Shown here one piece after another: positions 1 through 6,506 of a stretch of DNA of 10,916 nucleotides; position 1 is the first letter of the stretch, and each line of letters opens with the position of its first letter. The stretch is taken from NCBI GenBank assembly GCA_031286555.1, contig JAITUD010000378.1, positions 1 to 10,916 of the forward strand, written 5' to 3'. Position numbers and translations under genes: made by a program. The notes under the pieces were generated by a model, which saw only the letters and a list, made by a program, of their open reading frames with translations, was not told the DNA's origin and searched no databases. The stretch is from Microbacterium sp. GTDB lineage: Bacteria > Actinomycetota > Actinomycetes > Actinomycetales > Microbacteriaceae.

Positions 1-1086
1 CACCCACACGCCGCCCATCGAGTAGTGCGCCGTGGGCGCGACCTCCATCGGCTGCTCGGTGATGTCGAGCATCTGCAGGTCGATCATCGCGCGGTACAGC
101 CGCGGCAGCTTCTCGAGGACCTGCTCGCGCGGCAGGTGCGAGACGTCCAGCCAGACGCCACCCTTCTCGGTGCCTCGCCCCTCGGCGATCTCGGTGTAGT
201 TCGCCAGCGCGACCCGGTCGCGGGTGGACAGCTCCATGCGCTCGGGGTCGTAGCGCGCCATGAACCGCTCGCCCTGCGCATTGGTGAGGATGCCGCCCTC
301 TCCGCGCGCCGCCTCGGAGACGAGCGTGCCCGCGGCGTCGTCGGGCTCGAGCAGCCCGGAGGGGTGGAACTGCACGAGTTCGGCGTCGCGGATGCGCGCG
401 CCGGCCAGCGCCGCCAGACGGAACGAGTCGCCGGTGTTCTCGTCACGCCGCGAGGAGGTGTAGCGCCAGATGCGGGTGTGACCGCCGGCCGCGAGGATCA
501 CCGCGTCGGCGTGGATGACGATCGGCGTGCCGTCCACGATGTCGAAGCCGTAGGCGCCGAACACCGTTCCGTCCGCCACGAGGATACGGGTGATGTAGAC
601 CGTGTCGATGATCGGAACCGCGAGCTCGGCCGCACGACGCACCAGCGTGCGCTGGATCTCGAGGCCGGTGTAGTCGCCGGCATAGGCGGTGCGGCGGTAG
701 GTGTGCGCGCCGAAGAAGCGCTGGCTGATGCGGCCGTCGGCCTCGCGCGCGAAGGGCATGCCCCACCGCTCGAGGTCCTCGATGCCGCGGGCCGCGTTCC
801 GCGTGACGACCTCGACGATCTCGGGGTCGGCGAGGACGTACGACTCGCGCAGGGTGTCGGCGGCGTGCTGCTGCCAGGAGTCCTCGGGGTCCATGGTGCC
901 GAGAGCGGCGTTGATGCCGCCGGCCGCGAGGGTGGTGTGGGCGTCGTGCTTGCGACGCTTGCCGACGGCGAGCACCTGGATGCCGCGCTCAGCGAGTTCG
1001 ATCGATGCGCGGAGGCCTGCGCCGCCGGTGCCGATGACGAGGACGGAGGTGGTGAGGTGACGTTCTGCATGCGGGGAGGAGAGCAT
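1..1086 (-). CDS. Fumarate reductase/succinate dehydrogenase-type flavoprotein subunit (3' end outside window)
   Basis: FAD-dependent oxidoreductase that would interconvert succinate and fumarate with an iron-sulfur partner at the membrane. The 362 visible residues start at ATG 1086; the C-terminus lies beyond base 1. An FAD-binding Rossmann motif GTGGAG sits at residues 19-24. His50 in AHTTLAAGG aligns with the histidine that binds FAD covalently in SdhA/FrdA. The active-site blocks are present: QFHPSG (His241), RGEGG (261-265), STRD (Arg289) and PTAHYSMGG (His354). They fall at nearly the same positions as the known catalytic residues of E. coli FrdA. His50 argues against L-aspartate oxidase (NadB), which lacks this histidine. 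No membrane-anchor gene precedes it, so an iron-sulfur or anchor subunit is expected downstream, outside the window. GTG 1095 is a possible alternative start. No Shine-Dalgarno sequence is visible, but a -10-like hexamer lies 7 nt before ATG 1086. Whether it acts mainly as dehydrogenase or reductase cannot be read from the sequence. Confidence 0.88.
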   Translation of the reverse strand, partial: MLSSPHAERHLTTSVLVIGTGGAGLRASIELAERGIQVLAVGKRRKHDAHTTLAAGGINAALGTMDPEDSWQQHAADTLRESYVLADPEIVEVVTRNAARGIEDLERWGMPFAREADGRISQRFFGAHTYRRTAYAGDYTGLEIQRTLVRRAAELAVPIIDTVYITRILVADGTVFGAYGFDIVDGTPIVIHADAVILAAGGHTRIWRYTSSRRDENTGDSFRLAALAGARIRDAELVQFHPSGLLEPDDAAGTLVSEAARGEGGILTNAQGERFMARYDPERMELSTRDRVALANYTEIAEGRGTEKGGVWLDVSHLPREQVLEKLPRLYRAMIDLQMLDITEQPMEVAPTAHYSMGGVWV

Positions 1087-1123
1087 GCGTTCCACGCTAG
1101 GAACCTCGATTCGATCCCGCCAA
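1087..1123 (-). promoter_or_regulatory. Predicted leaderless promoter of the flavoprotein gene
   Basis: On the minus strand, TTGGCG (1118-1123) is followed after 18 bp by TAGCGT (1094-1099). Seven bases later comes ATG 1086. This matches a sigma70-type promoter whose transcript begins at the start codon. No Shine-Dalgarno sequence is present, which fits leaderless initiation, a common mode in actinobacteria. The hexamers are seen directly; promoter function is inferred. Confidence 0.45.
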
Positions 1124-1151
1124 TACATAGTTTCTTTCTGTTCGATACGCT
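1105..1151 (+). promoter_or_regulatory. LysR-gene promoter and possible LysR binding region
   Basis: The AT-richer 71-bp gap between the divergent flavoprotein and lysR-family genes. TACGCT (1146-1151) is -10-like and lies 6 nt before the LysR ATG at 1158, with no Shine-Dalgarno sequence, so this gene may also be leaderless. No good -35 is visible. TTCGAT occurs at 1110-1115 and 1141-1146, 31 bp apart (about three helical turns). The first copy is part of the 9-bp near-palindrome TCGATTCGA. LysR-type regulators usually bind between themselves and a divergent target, so these are candidate contact points. Confidence 0.4.
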
Positions 1152-1157
1152 TCCCGC

Positions 1158-2108
<951 letters not shown>

Positions 2109-2114
2109 CCGGAC

Positions 2115-2339
2115 TCACCTCACAGGCCTCTTGAACCACCGCACGTACGCGATCCGTTCGACCAGTGCGAACACGATCACGATCACGACCGCCGGCACGC
2201 CCCGCACCCCGATCGCGGTCAGGAACGCGATCAGCAGGATCTCCAGCCCCACCAGCACGACGATCGCCCACAGCGTCTGAGCCCTTCTCGGTCGCCGCGT
2301 CAGCGACGAATCAGTGCGATCCGAACTTGTTACTCGCAT
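2115..2339 (-). CDS. Small membrane protein with two predicted transmembrane helices, unknown function
   Basis: A 74-residue protein. The N-terminus (1-21) is polar with an Arg cluster (TRRPRRA), followed by two hydrophobic stretches at about 22-44 and 47-66 joined by a tight RG turn, then a basic tail (RWFKRPVR). It is too short for a four-helix SMR-type exporter, and I recognise no family. ATG 2339 is the only ATG/GTG/TTG start before the first hydrophobic stretch. No Shine-Dalgarno sequence precedes it, but a good -35/-10 pair places the transcription start at this ATG. It is divergent from a TetR gene and shares its operator region, so it is the obvious candidate target of that repressor. 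Convergent with LysR, with 6 bp between the stops. Confidence 0.62.
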   Translation of the reverse strand: MRVTSSDRTDSSLTRRPRRAQTLWAIVVLVGLEILLIAFLTAIGVRGVPAVVIVIVFALVERIAYVRWFKRPVR

Positions 2340-2345
2340 GGGTAA
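2330..2345. promoter_or_regulatory. TetR operator-like inverted repeat, site 1
   Basis: A 16-bp imperfect palindrome, TTACTCGCATGGGTAA, with perfect TTAC/GTAA outer arms and one further paired position (5 of 8 pairs). It overlaps the start codon and predicted transcription start of the membrane-protein gene. It shares 11 of 16 bases with site 2, whose centre is 21 bp away. Confidence 0.55.
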
Positions 2346-2375
2346 TATTGTTACTCATGCAGGTAAGATCGTCAA
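2339..2375 (-). promoter_or_regulatory. Predicted leaderless promoter of the small membrane-protein gene
   Basis: On the minus strand, TTGACG (2370-2375), a 17-bp spacer and AACAAT (2347-2352) are followed after 7 nt by ATG 2339. This is the best -35/-10 match in the window. One operator-like site lies in the spacer and -10, and the other covers the predicted transcription start, so a bound TetR protein would block it. Function is inferred from spacing and sequence. Confidence 0.5.
2351..2366. promoter_or_regulatory. TetR operator-like inverted repeat, site 2
   Basis: A 16-bp site, TTACTCATGCAGGTAA, with the same TTACTC-N5-GGTAA pattern as site 1 and perfect TTAC/GTAA arms (4 of 8 pairs). 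Each site is preceded by TTG, giving a 9-bp direct repeat TTGTTACTC at 2327-2335 and 2348-2356. It overlaps the -10 regions of both divergent genes. Confidence 0.55.
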
Positions 2376-2376
2376 T
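2364..2376 (+). promoter_or_regulatory. Predicted leaderless promoter (-10) of the TetR gene
   Basis: TAAGAT (2364-2369) is followed by 7 nt and then GTG 2377, so transcription would begin at the start codon. No convincing -35 is seen 17-18 bp upstream. The hexamer overlaps the right end of operator-like site 2, which suggests autorepression. Confidence 0.42.
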
Positions 2377-2982
2377 GTGGCAACGAACGCCGAAGCGACC
2401 GCCGCACGTCGCGCGCAGATCCTGGACGCCGCGATCAGGGTGATCGCCCGTGAAGGCGCGCATGGCCTCTCCTTCGCCAAGGTCAAGGACGAGGCGGGGA
2501 TCAGCAGCACCCGGCTCGTCTCGTACCACTTCGGCACGCGTGACGCGCTGCTCGTCGAGGCCCTCCATCACGTGCTCGGCCAGGCGGCGGCCTTCATGGG
2601 CCCCCGGATCGCCGCCGAGTCCACGATCCGCGGCAAGATCGCCGCGTATGTCCGCAGCAACTTCGCCTTCCTCGCCCGAGACGTCGACTACGCACGCGCG
2701 GTGGTCGCACTCGCGAACGCTGTGGCCGCCGGTCCGGACTCGAACACCCTCGCGCTGCTGGAAGACGGGTTCCGCGCCGGCCAGGCGACGGGTGAACTCC
2801 GCGACTTCGACGTCACCGTCATGGCGATCGGCCTGCGCGGTGCGATGGATGCCAACATCGTCAGCCTGGCGGCGGGCAGTGCGGACTGGGCGTCCGCCGC
2901 GGAAGAGATCGTGACGATCTTCGACCGGGCGATCGCCACTCAGCCGCAAGGTGACGAGGCGCGCCCTGCGGGAGCCGGCTGA
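2377..2982 (+). CDS. TetR/AcrR-family transcriptional regulator
   Basis: A 201-residue regulator, typical TetR size. The N-terminal helix-turn-helix is clear: RRAQILDAAIRVIAREG (11-27), then LSFAKVKDEAGISSTRLVSY and HFGTRDALLVEAL (31-63). This is followed by an all-helical ligand and dimer domain that shows no recognisable ligand signature. GTG 2377 is preferred over GTG 2314 for two reasons. The family N-terminus begins right after it, and starting at 2314 would place both operator-like sites inside the reading frame. A -10-like TAAGAT lies 7 nt upstream. By family habit it is a homodimeric repressor released by a small molecule, here probably controlling itself and the divergent membrane-protein gene. 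Its 3' end is convergent with the LAL regulator gene. Confidence 0.9.
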   Translation: MATNAEATAARRAQILDAAIRVIAREGAHGLSFAKVKDEAGISSTRLVSYHFGTRDALLVEALHHVLGQAAAFMGPRIAAESTIRGKIAAYVRSNFAFLARDVDYARAVVALANAVAAGPDSNTLALLEDGFRAGQATGELRDFDVTVMAIGLRGAMDANIVSLAAGSADWASAAEEIVTIFDRAIATQPQGDEARPAGAG

Positions 2983-2994
2983 CCCTCGCCGGCT
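2973..2994. terminator. Possible bidirectional terminator stem between convergent genes
   Basis: A perfect 7-bp GC-rich inverted repeat, AGCCGGC (2973-2979) and GCCGGCT (2988-2994), with an 8-nt loop. It overlaps the TetR stop codon and ends just before the convergent LAL stop (2996-2998). No U-tract follows on either strand, so a classical intrinsic terminator is uncertain. Confidence 0.4.
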
Positions 2995-2995
2995 G

Positions 2996-5842
2996 TCAGA
3001 CTCCCGCGCGCAGCCGGGCAGCGGCCTCGGTGCGCGACGAGACACCGAGCTTGCGCAGGATGGCCGAGACGTGCACACTCACCGTCTTGATGCTGATGAA
3101 CAGCGCATCGGCGATCTCGCGGTTGCTGCGGCCCTCGCCGATCAGGTCGAGCACCTGCCGCTCACGCTCGGTGAGCTCGTCGCCGGTGCCGCGCGCGTGG
3201 CCGTTCGCCAGCCCGGATGCCGCGGTGAAGTCGGCCACGTCGCGCGCGAGCCGCGCATGACCGACGCGCTCGGCGATCGTCGACGCCTCGGCCAGTGCCT
3301 CGGCCGCCTCTGCGCGGTCGCCGCGCCCGGCCAGCAGGGACTTCGCGAGCTCCCAGCGCACCAGCACGGCGTCCAGCACCGGGGCATCGGAGTCGTCCGC
3401 GTAGGCGAGCGCGGCACGCAGAGCCTCGGATGTCGGGTCGAGCAGCGCCCGCAGCACGTGCTCCGCCCTCGGCTGACGCAGCCCGCCGGGCAGCGCATCC
3501 CAGGCGTCTCTCAACCGCACCGCGAGCGCGGCGGCCCGGGCATCCTGCCCCTGCGCGCGCAGCGCGACAACGGTCCACCCGCTCTCGGTGAGGGCACGGG
3601 CGAAGTGCGCGGGCAGACTGCCCGGGCTGTCGAGCAGCCTGTCGAGCAGGTCGGCAGCGGCATCCGCGCGGCCCGCGTTCATCTCGATCGCCAAGGCGGA
3701 CAGCAGGCGCCCGTACCCGACCTGGGTCTCGACCTCGGCGGCGGCGTCGACCCTGCTGCGCCACTCGTCGCGCAGCGAGATCGCCTCGTCGATGCGACCG
3801 CGCCAGGCGAGCGCCTTGATCCGCGACGCCGTCGTGTACACCCGGAAGATGCGCGGCGTCGGCATCGCCAGATCGCTCGCGAGCAGCTCGTCGACACGGT
3901 CGATCCGCCCCAGGTGGAGCAGCGGCTCGACCAGGTTCTGGGTGAGGATCGACCCGCTGGTGCGCTCAAGTCCCACCGCGCGCGCATGCGCGATTCCCTC
4001 TTCCGCGACCCGGATGGCATCGTGGTGCCGCCCGAGCAGGCACAGCGCATCAGAGTAGTTGACCCGGTACCGCAGCCGCGAGTCGTGGTCGGTCGCGTGT
4101 TCCCAGGAGCGTGCGAAAGAGGCATATGCGCCTTCGAGGTCGCCGCGTTCCATCTGACTCACGGCGATGATGTTGGAGGACATCGAGATCACGGCGTCGT
4201 ACCCGATGGCCTCACCGATCCGGATCGCCTCGGATGCCGCGGCCTCGGACTCGTCGAAGCGCGCGCTGATCATCAGCCGGCCCGCGAGCAGCACCAGAAC
4301 CCGCGCTCGCAGCCGCTGATCGCCGAAGGCCTCGTCCATCAGCGCGAGCGACTTCTGCGCGTACTCGATCGCGCCCGGACGGCCGGCGTTCTGCAGGTAC
4401 TGCGCTTTGTCGCGCAGCAGCCGCACCCGCAGGTCGAGCGGGGTGTCGTCGTCGGCCTCGGCGATCGCGAGATCGATGACGTTCAGCGACCGCTCGGTGT
4501 CACCCGCGTTGCGAAGGATCGACCCGAGCCGCACGAGCAGCGCGATCCGGGGCACGCCGACCAGCTCCGCAGCATCCGGCACCTGATCCCATAGCTCCAG
4601 CGCGAGTTCGCCGAACCGCGCGGCAGAGGAGAACGCGTAGTCGGTGCGCGCCTGCGTCATCGCCTGCACGGCGGCGGCGAGTGCACGGCGCGCATCGTGC
4701 GCCTGATGCCAGTGGTATGCGAGCTCGGATGCCCGCGTGCATTCGTCTGCGGGACGCGCCTCGAGCGCCTCCGCATAGGCGCGGTGCAGCCGGCCGCGCT
4801 CGCCCGGGAGCAGGTCGTCATGAACGGCCTCTCGCAGCAGCGCGTGCCGGAAGGCGTACGCGTCGTCGTCACGCACCGCGAGGATCGACGCCGCCATCGC
4901 CTCGCGCAGAGCGCCGTCGAGACGCTCGTCGGGCAGCGCCGAGAGCGTCGTGAGCAGATCGTGCGACACCGAGCCGTCGGAGGCGGATGCCAGGCGCACG
5001 ACCTTCTTCGCGTCGTCGCCGAGCCCGTCGAACCGGGCGAGCAGCACATCGCGCAGCGTCTCGGGAATGGGCCCCTCGGCGTTGCACGCGAGCTCCTCGA
5101 CGAAGAACGGCACCCCCTCGGAGCGCTCGAGGACGCGGGCGAAGGCCGCATCGTCGACGCCCCCGTGCAGCGACTCGGCGAGCACGCGCACCGCCGCCGC
5201 ATCGAGCCTCTCGAGACCGATCCGGTCGAGCAGCCTGGCCCGCTCTGCGGCGACCAGGAACGATCGCACCGCACCGCCGCGGCCGATCTCGTCGGTGCGG
5301 CAGGTGAGCACGAACATGACCTGCTCGCGCGCGAGCGCGCGCAGCAGGAAGGAGAGGATCGAGAGGGTCGCCGGGTCGGCCCAGTGCAGGTCTTCGACGA
5401 CCACGACCAGCGGATGCCGCCGCGCCGCCGCCTCGAACACGTCGGCGATCGCCTCGCCGAGGCCCTCGGGCGGTATCGCCGTCCGATCGATCGGGCCCTC
5501 GCCGAGCTCGGGCAGCAGCAGCCGCAGCGCCGCCCGCCCCGGACCGGCCGCCTCGGCAGACGGGTCGTCGAGCGCCTCGAGTGCGCCGCGCACGATCGCC
5601 GGCAGCGGACCGTAGGGCACCGGGATGGAGCCGTAGTCGAGGCACCACCCGGTCAGCAGCGTGGCACGCCCGTCGAGCCGCTGCGCGAACTCCGCGAGCA
5701 GCCGGGTCTTGCCGATGCCGGCCTCGCCGCCGATGAGGACGGATGCCGGCTCGCCGCCGCCGGCGCGGTCGAACGCGCGCCCGAGCAGCCCGAGCTCGAT
5801 ATCGCGACCCACCATCGTGGCGGACGGTGTGACGAGAGGCAT
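2996..5842 (-). CDS. LuxR-family regulator with N-terminal AAA-type ATPase (LAL family)
   Basis: A large ATP-dependent transcription factor of 948 residues, the normal size for LAL/MalT-like proteins. An N-terminal STAND/AAA ATPase has Walker A GGEAGIGKT (38-46) and Walker B VVVVEDLHWAD (145-155). A long helical, TPR-like middle region follows. The C-terminal LuxR-type helix-turn-helix lies at about 888-948: LTERERQVLDLIGEG, then SNREIADALFISIKTVSVHV. Such proteins sense a ligand through the repeat domain, bind ATP, oligomerise and activate promoters. The inducer and targets are unknown. I chose ATG 5842, just before the conserved MVGRDIEL segment. An in-frame start at 5986 would add 48 low-complexity residues translated from hairpin and repeat DNA. 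No good Shine-Dalgarno sequence precedes 5842. It lies downstream of, and on the same strand as, the 78-residue gene, with 274 bp between them. Confidence 0.9.
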   Translation of the reverse strand: MPLVTPSATMVGRDIELGLLGRAFDRAGGGEPASVLIGGEAGIGKTRLLAEFAQRLDGRATLLTGWCLDYGSIPVPYGPLPAIVRGALEALDDPSAEAAGPGRAALRLLLPELGEGPIDRTAIPPEGLGEAIADVFEAAARRHPLVVVVEDLHWADPATLSILSFLLRALAREQVMFVLTCRTDEIGRGGAVRSFLVAAERARLLDRIGLERLDAAAVRVLAESLHGGVDDAAFARVLERSEGVPFFVEELACNAEGPIPETLRDVLLARFDGLGDDAKKVVRLASASDGSVSHDLLTTLSALPDERLDGALREAMAASILAVRDDDAYAFRHALLREAVHDDLLPGERGRLHRAYAEALEARPADECTRASELAYHWHQAHDARRALAAAVQAMTQARTDYAFSSAARFGELALELWDQVPDAAELVGVPRIALLVRLGSILRNAGDTERSLNVIDLAIAEADDDTPLDLRVRLLRDKAQYLQNAGRPGAIEYAQKSLALMDEAFGDQRLRARVLVLLAGRLMISARFDESEAAASEAIRIGEAIGYDAVISMSSNIIAVSQMERGDLEGAYASFARSWEHATDHDSRLRYRVNYSDALCLLGRHHDAIRVAEEGIAHARAVGLERTSGSILTQNLVEPLLHLGRIDRVDELLASDLAMPTPRIFRVYTTASRIKALAWRGRIDEAISLRDEWRSRVDAAAEVETQVGYGRLLSALAIEMNAGRADAAADLLDRLLDSPGSLPAHFARALTESGWTVVALRAQGQDARAAALAVRLRDAWDALPGGLRQPRAEHVLRALLDPTSEALRAALAYADDSDAPVLDAVLVRWELAKSLLAGRGDRAEAAEALAEASTIAERVGHARLARDVADFTAASGLANGHARGTGDELTERERQVLDLIGEGRSNREIADALFISIKTVSVHVSAILRKLGVSSRTEAAARLRAGV

Positions 5843-5878
5843 GCCCCCATCGTGCCACCGGCCACCGACGTCGGGCCC

Positions 5879-5900
5879 TGCCGTGACGCCGCTCACGGCA
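5879..5900. repeat. Perfect 8-bp inverted repeat upstream of the LAL gene
   Basis: TGCCGTGA (5879-5886) and TCACGGCA (5893-5900) with a 6-nt spacer. It lies 37 bp before the LAL start codon and abuts a second perfect inverted repeat. It may be an operator for a dimeric regulator or an RNA hairpin in the LAL leader. Confidence 0.6.
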
Positions 5901-5918
5901 GAACCGGCATCCGGTTCT
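5900..5918. repeat. Perfect 8-bp inverted repeat with 3-nt loop
   Basis: AGAACCGG (5900-5907) and CCGGTTCT (5911-5918) separated by CAT. As RNA this is a strong hairpin. Read on the minus strand it lies about 200 nt after the stop of the 78-residue gene and before LAL, so it could terminate or attenuate transcription, although no U-tract follows. Confidence 0.55.
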
Positions 5919-5949
5919 TCGTCAGGCGGGTCATCGCTCCGCGTCTCGG

Positions 5950-6081
5950 GTCGCGATCCGTCCCGGAAAGCTCGCGCTCCCGGCATCCGAGTCGCGATTC
6001 ATCCCGCAATCCACGCGCCGGAGCGGGACGACGTGCGACCCGGGCAGCCCAGGCTCGCCGAGAGCAGGACGAAGTGCGACC
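5950..6081. repeat. Degenerate repeat array with 41-bp period
   Basis: Two overlapping pairs of similar segments each recur after exactly 41 bp. GTCGCGATNCNTCCCGNAA occurs at 5950-5968 and 5991-6009 (16 of 19 identical). GGACGANGTGCGACC occurs at 6026-6040 and 6067-6081 (14 of 15), extending to 18 of 20 if the preceding GAGCN is included. Together they fill most of the non-coding stretch between the 78-residue gene and LAL. No protein is expected here. Confidence 0.5.
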
Positions 6082-6116
6082 GGAAGCGACGGGCGCGAAC
6101 GCGCGCGTCGCTTGCC

Positions 6117-6353
6117 TCATGCCGCCGCCGGGCAGTCCGCGCACGGCCGGACGTCGCGGGCGACGGATGCGGCGCGGGCGCGAGCCTCGGCATGACGACC
6201 GGCAGCCGCCGCCCGCATCCGGCGGATCAGGCCGTCGCGACGCTCGGGAACACCCGCGCGCTCACGCTGCTGGCGACGGCGCTCGGCCTCACGGGTCGCG
6301 TGCTCGGTCTCGATCGCGGTGATGCGGCCGTGGAAGAAACTCTGCTCGTACAT
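6117..6353 (-). CDS. Small Arg/Ala-rich protein of unknown function
   Basis: A 78-residue protein that I do not recognise. It begins MYEQSFFHGRI, continues as a highly charged Arg/Glu/Ala segment likely to form a long helix (about residues 12-70), and ends with a CADC pair (Cys-x-x-Cys) near the C-terminus. No signal peptide or membrane helix is seen. The start is well supported: minus-strand AAAGAGGAG lies 5 nt before ATG 6353, a strong Shine-Dalgarno sequence. The basic composition could suit RNA, DNA or protein binding, and the Cys pair could bind metal or be redox-active. Both ideas are speculation. It is divergent from the BTAD regulator (153-bp gap), and the LAL gene lies downstream on the same strand, so two large regulators flank it. 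Confidence 0.68.
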   Translation of the reverse strand: MYEQSFFHGRITAIETEHATREAERRRQQRERAGVPERRDGLIRRMRAAAAGRHAEARARAASVARDVRPCADCPAAA

Positions 6354-6374
6354 GGCAACTCCTCTTTCGTGTGC

Positions 6375-6426
6375 AATCCCTACACTCCGCTCTGAGGCGG
6401 GTGGGCAGCATCGGGAGGAATCCCTA
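6375..6426. promoter_or_regulatory. Direct repeat AATCCCTA in the divergent intergenic region
   Basis: AATCCCTA occurs at 6375-6382 and 6419-6426, 44 bp apart. On the minus strand each copy reads TAGGGATT, so the copy nearer the 78-residue gene could overlap its -10 region. SARP-type regulators are known to bind direct heptamer repeats on an 11-bp pitch, and 44 is four such steps. No intermediate copies are seen at 11-bp steps, so the link to the adjacent BTAD regulator is only a possibility. Confidence 0.4.
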
Positions 6427-6441
6427 TTTCGCGACGGCCGC

Positions 6442-6451
6442 GCCTTAAGGC
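6442..6451. promoter_or_regulatory. Perfect palindrome GCCTTAAGGC upstream of the BTAD regulator
   Basis: A 10-bp perfect palindrome 55 bp before the BTAD start codon, in an otherwise GC-rich segment. It is a candidate binding site for a dimeric regulator. Downstream, TAAGGT (6491-6496) is a -10-like hexamer 10 nt before ATG 6507, with no convincing -35. Confidence 0.35.
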
Positions 6452-6506
6452 CCTGTCGCAGGACCGGGCGCGGTGGCTCCCGGCCGTGACTAAGGTGTGA
6501 GACGAC

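Noticed and set aside
1..1086. Identification of the flavoprotein as L-aspartate oxidase (NadB)
   Set aside because: The homologous family shares most motifs, but His50 matches the covalent-FAD histidine of SdhA/FrdA that NadB lacks. The call is kept at the SDH/FRD level.
2314..2376. N-terminal extension of the TetR protein from GTG 2314
   Set aside because: It would translate both operator-like sites and part of the divergent promoter. GTG 2377 lies right before the conserved helix-turn-helix and 7 nt after a -10-like hexamer.
2951..4594. Long plus-strand ORF of 547 codons
   Set aside because: Antisense to the LAL gene, which has clear Walker and LuxR motifs. The antisense product is Arg/Gln/Pro-rich with no domain, as expected for shadow frames in GC-rich DNA.
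5843..5986. N-terminal extension of the LAL protein from an in-frame ATG at 5986
   Set aside because: The 48 extra residues are Asp/Gly/Pro-rich, come from hairpin and repeat DNA, and precede the usual family N-terminus.
4697..6322. Plus-strand ORF of 541 codons across LAL and the repeat region
   Set aside because: Opposes two better-supported genes and gives low-complexity Arg-rich protein with no motif.
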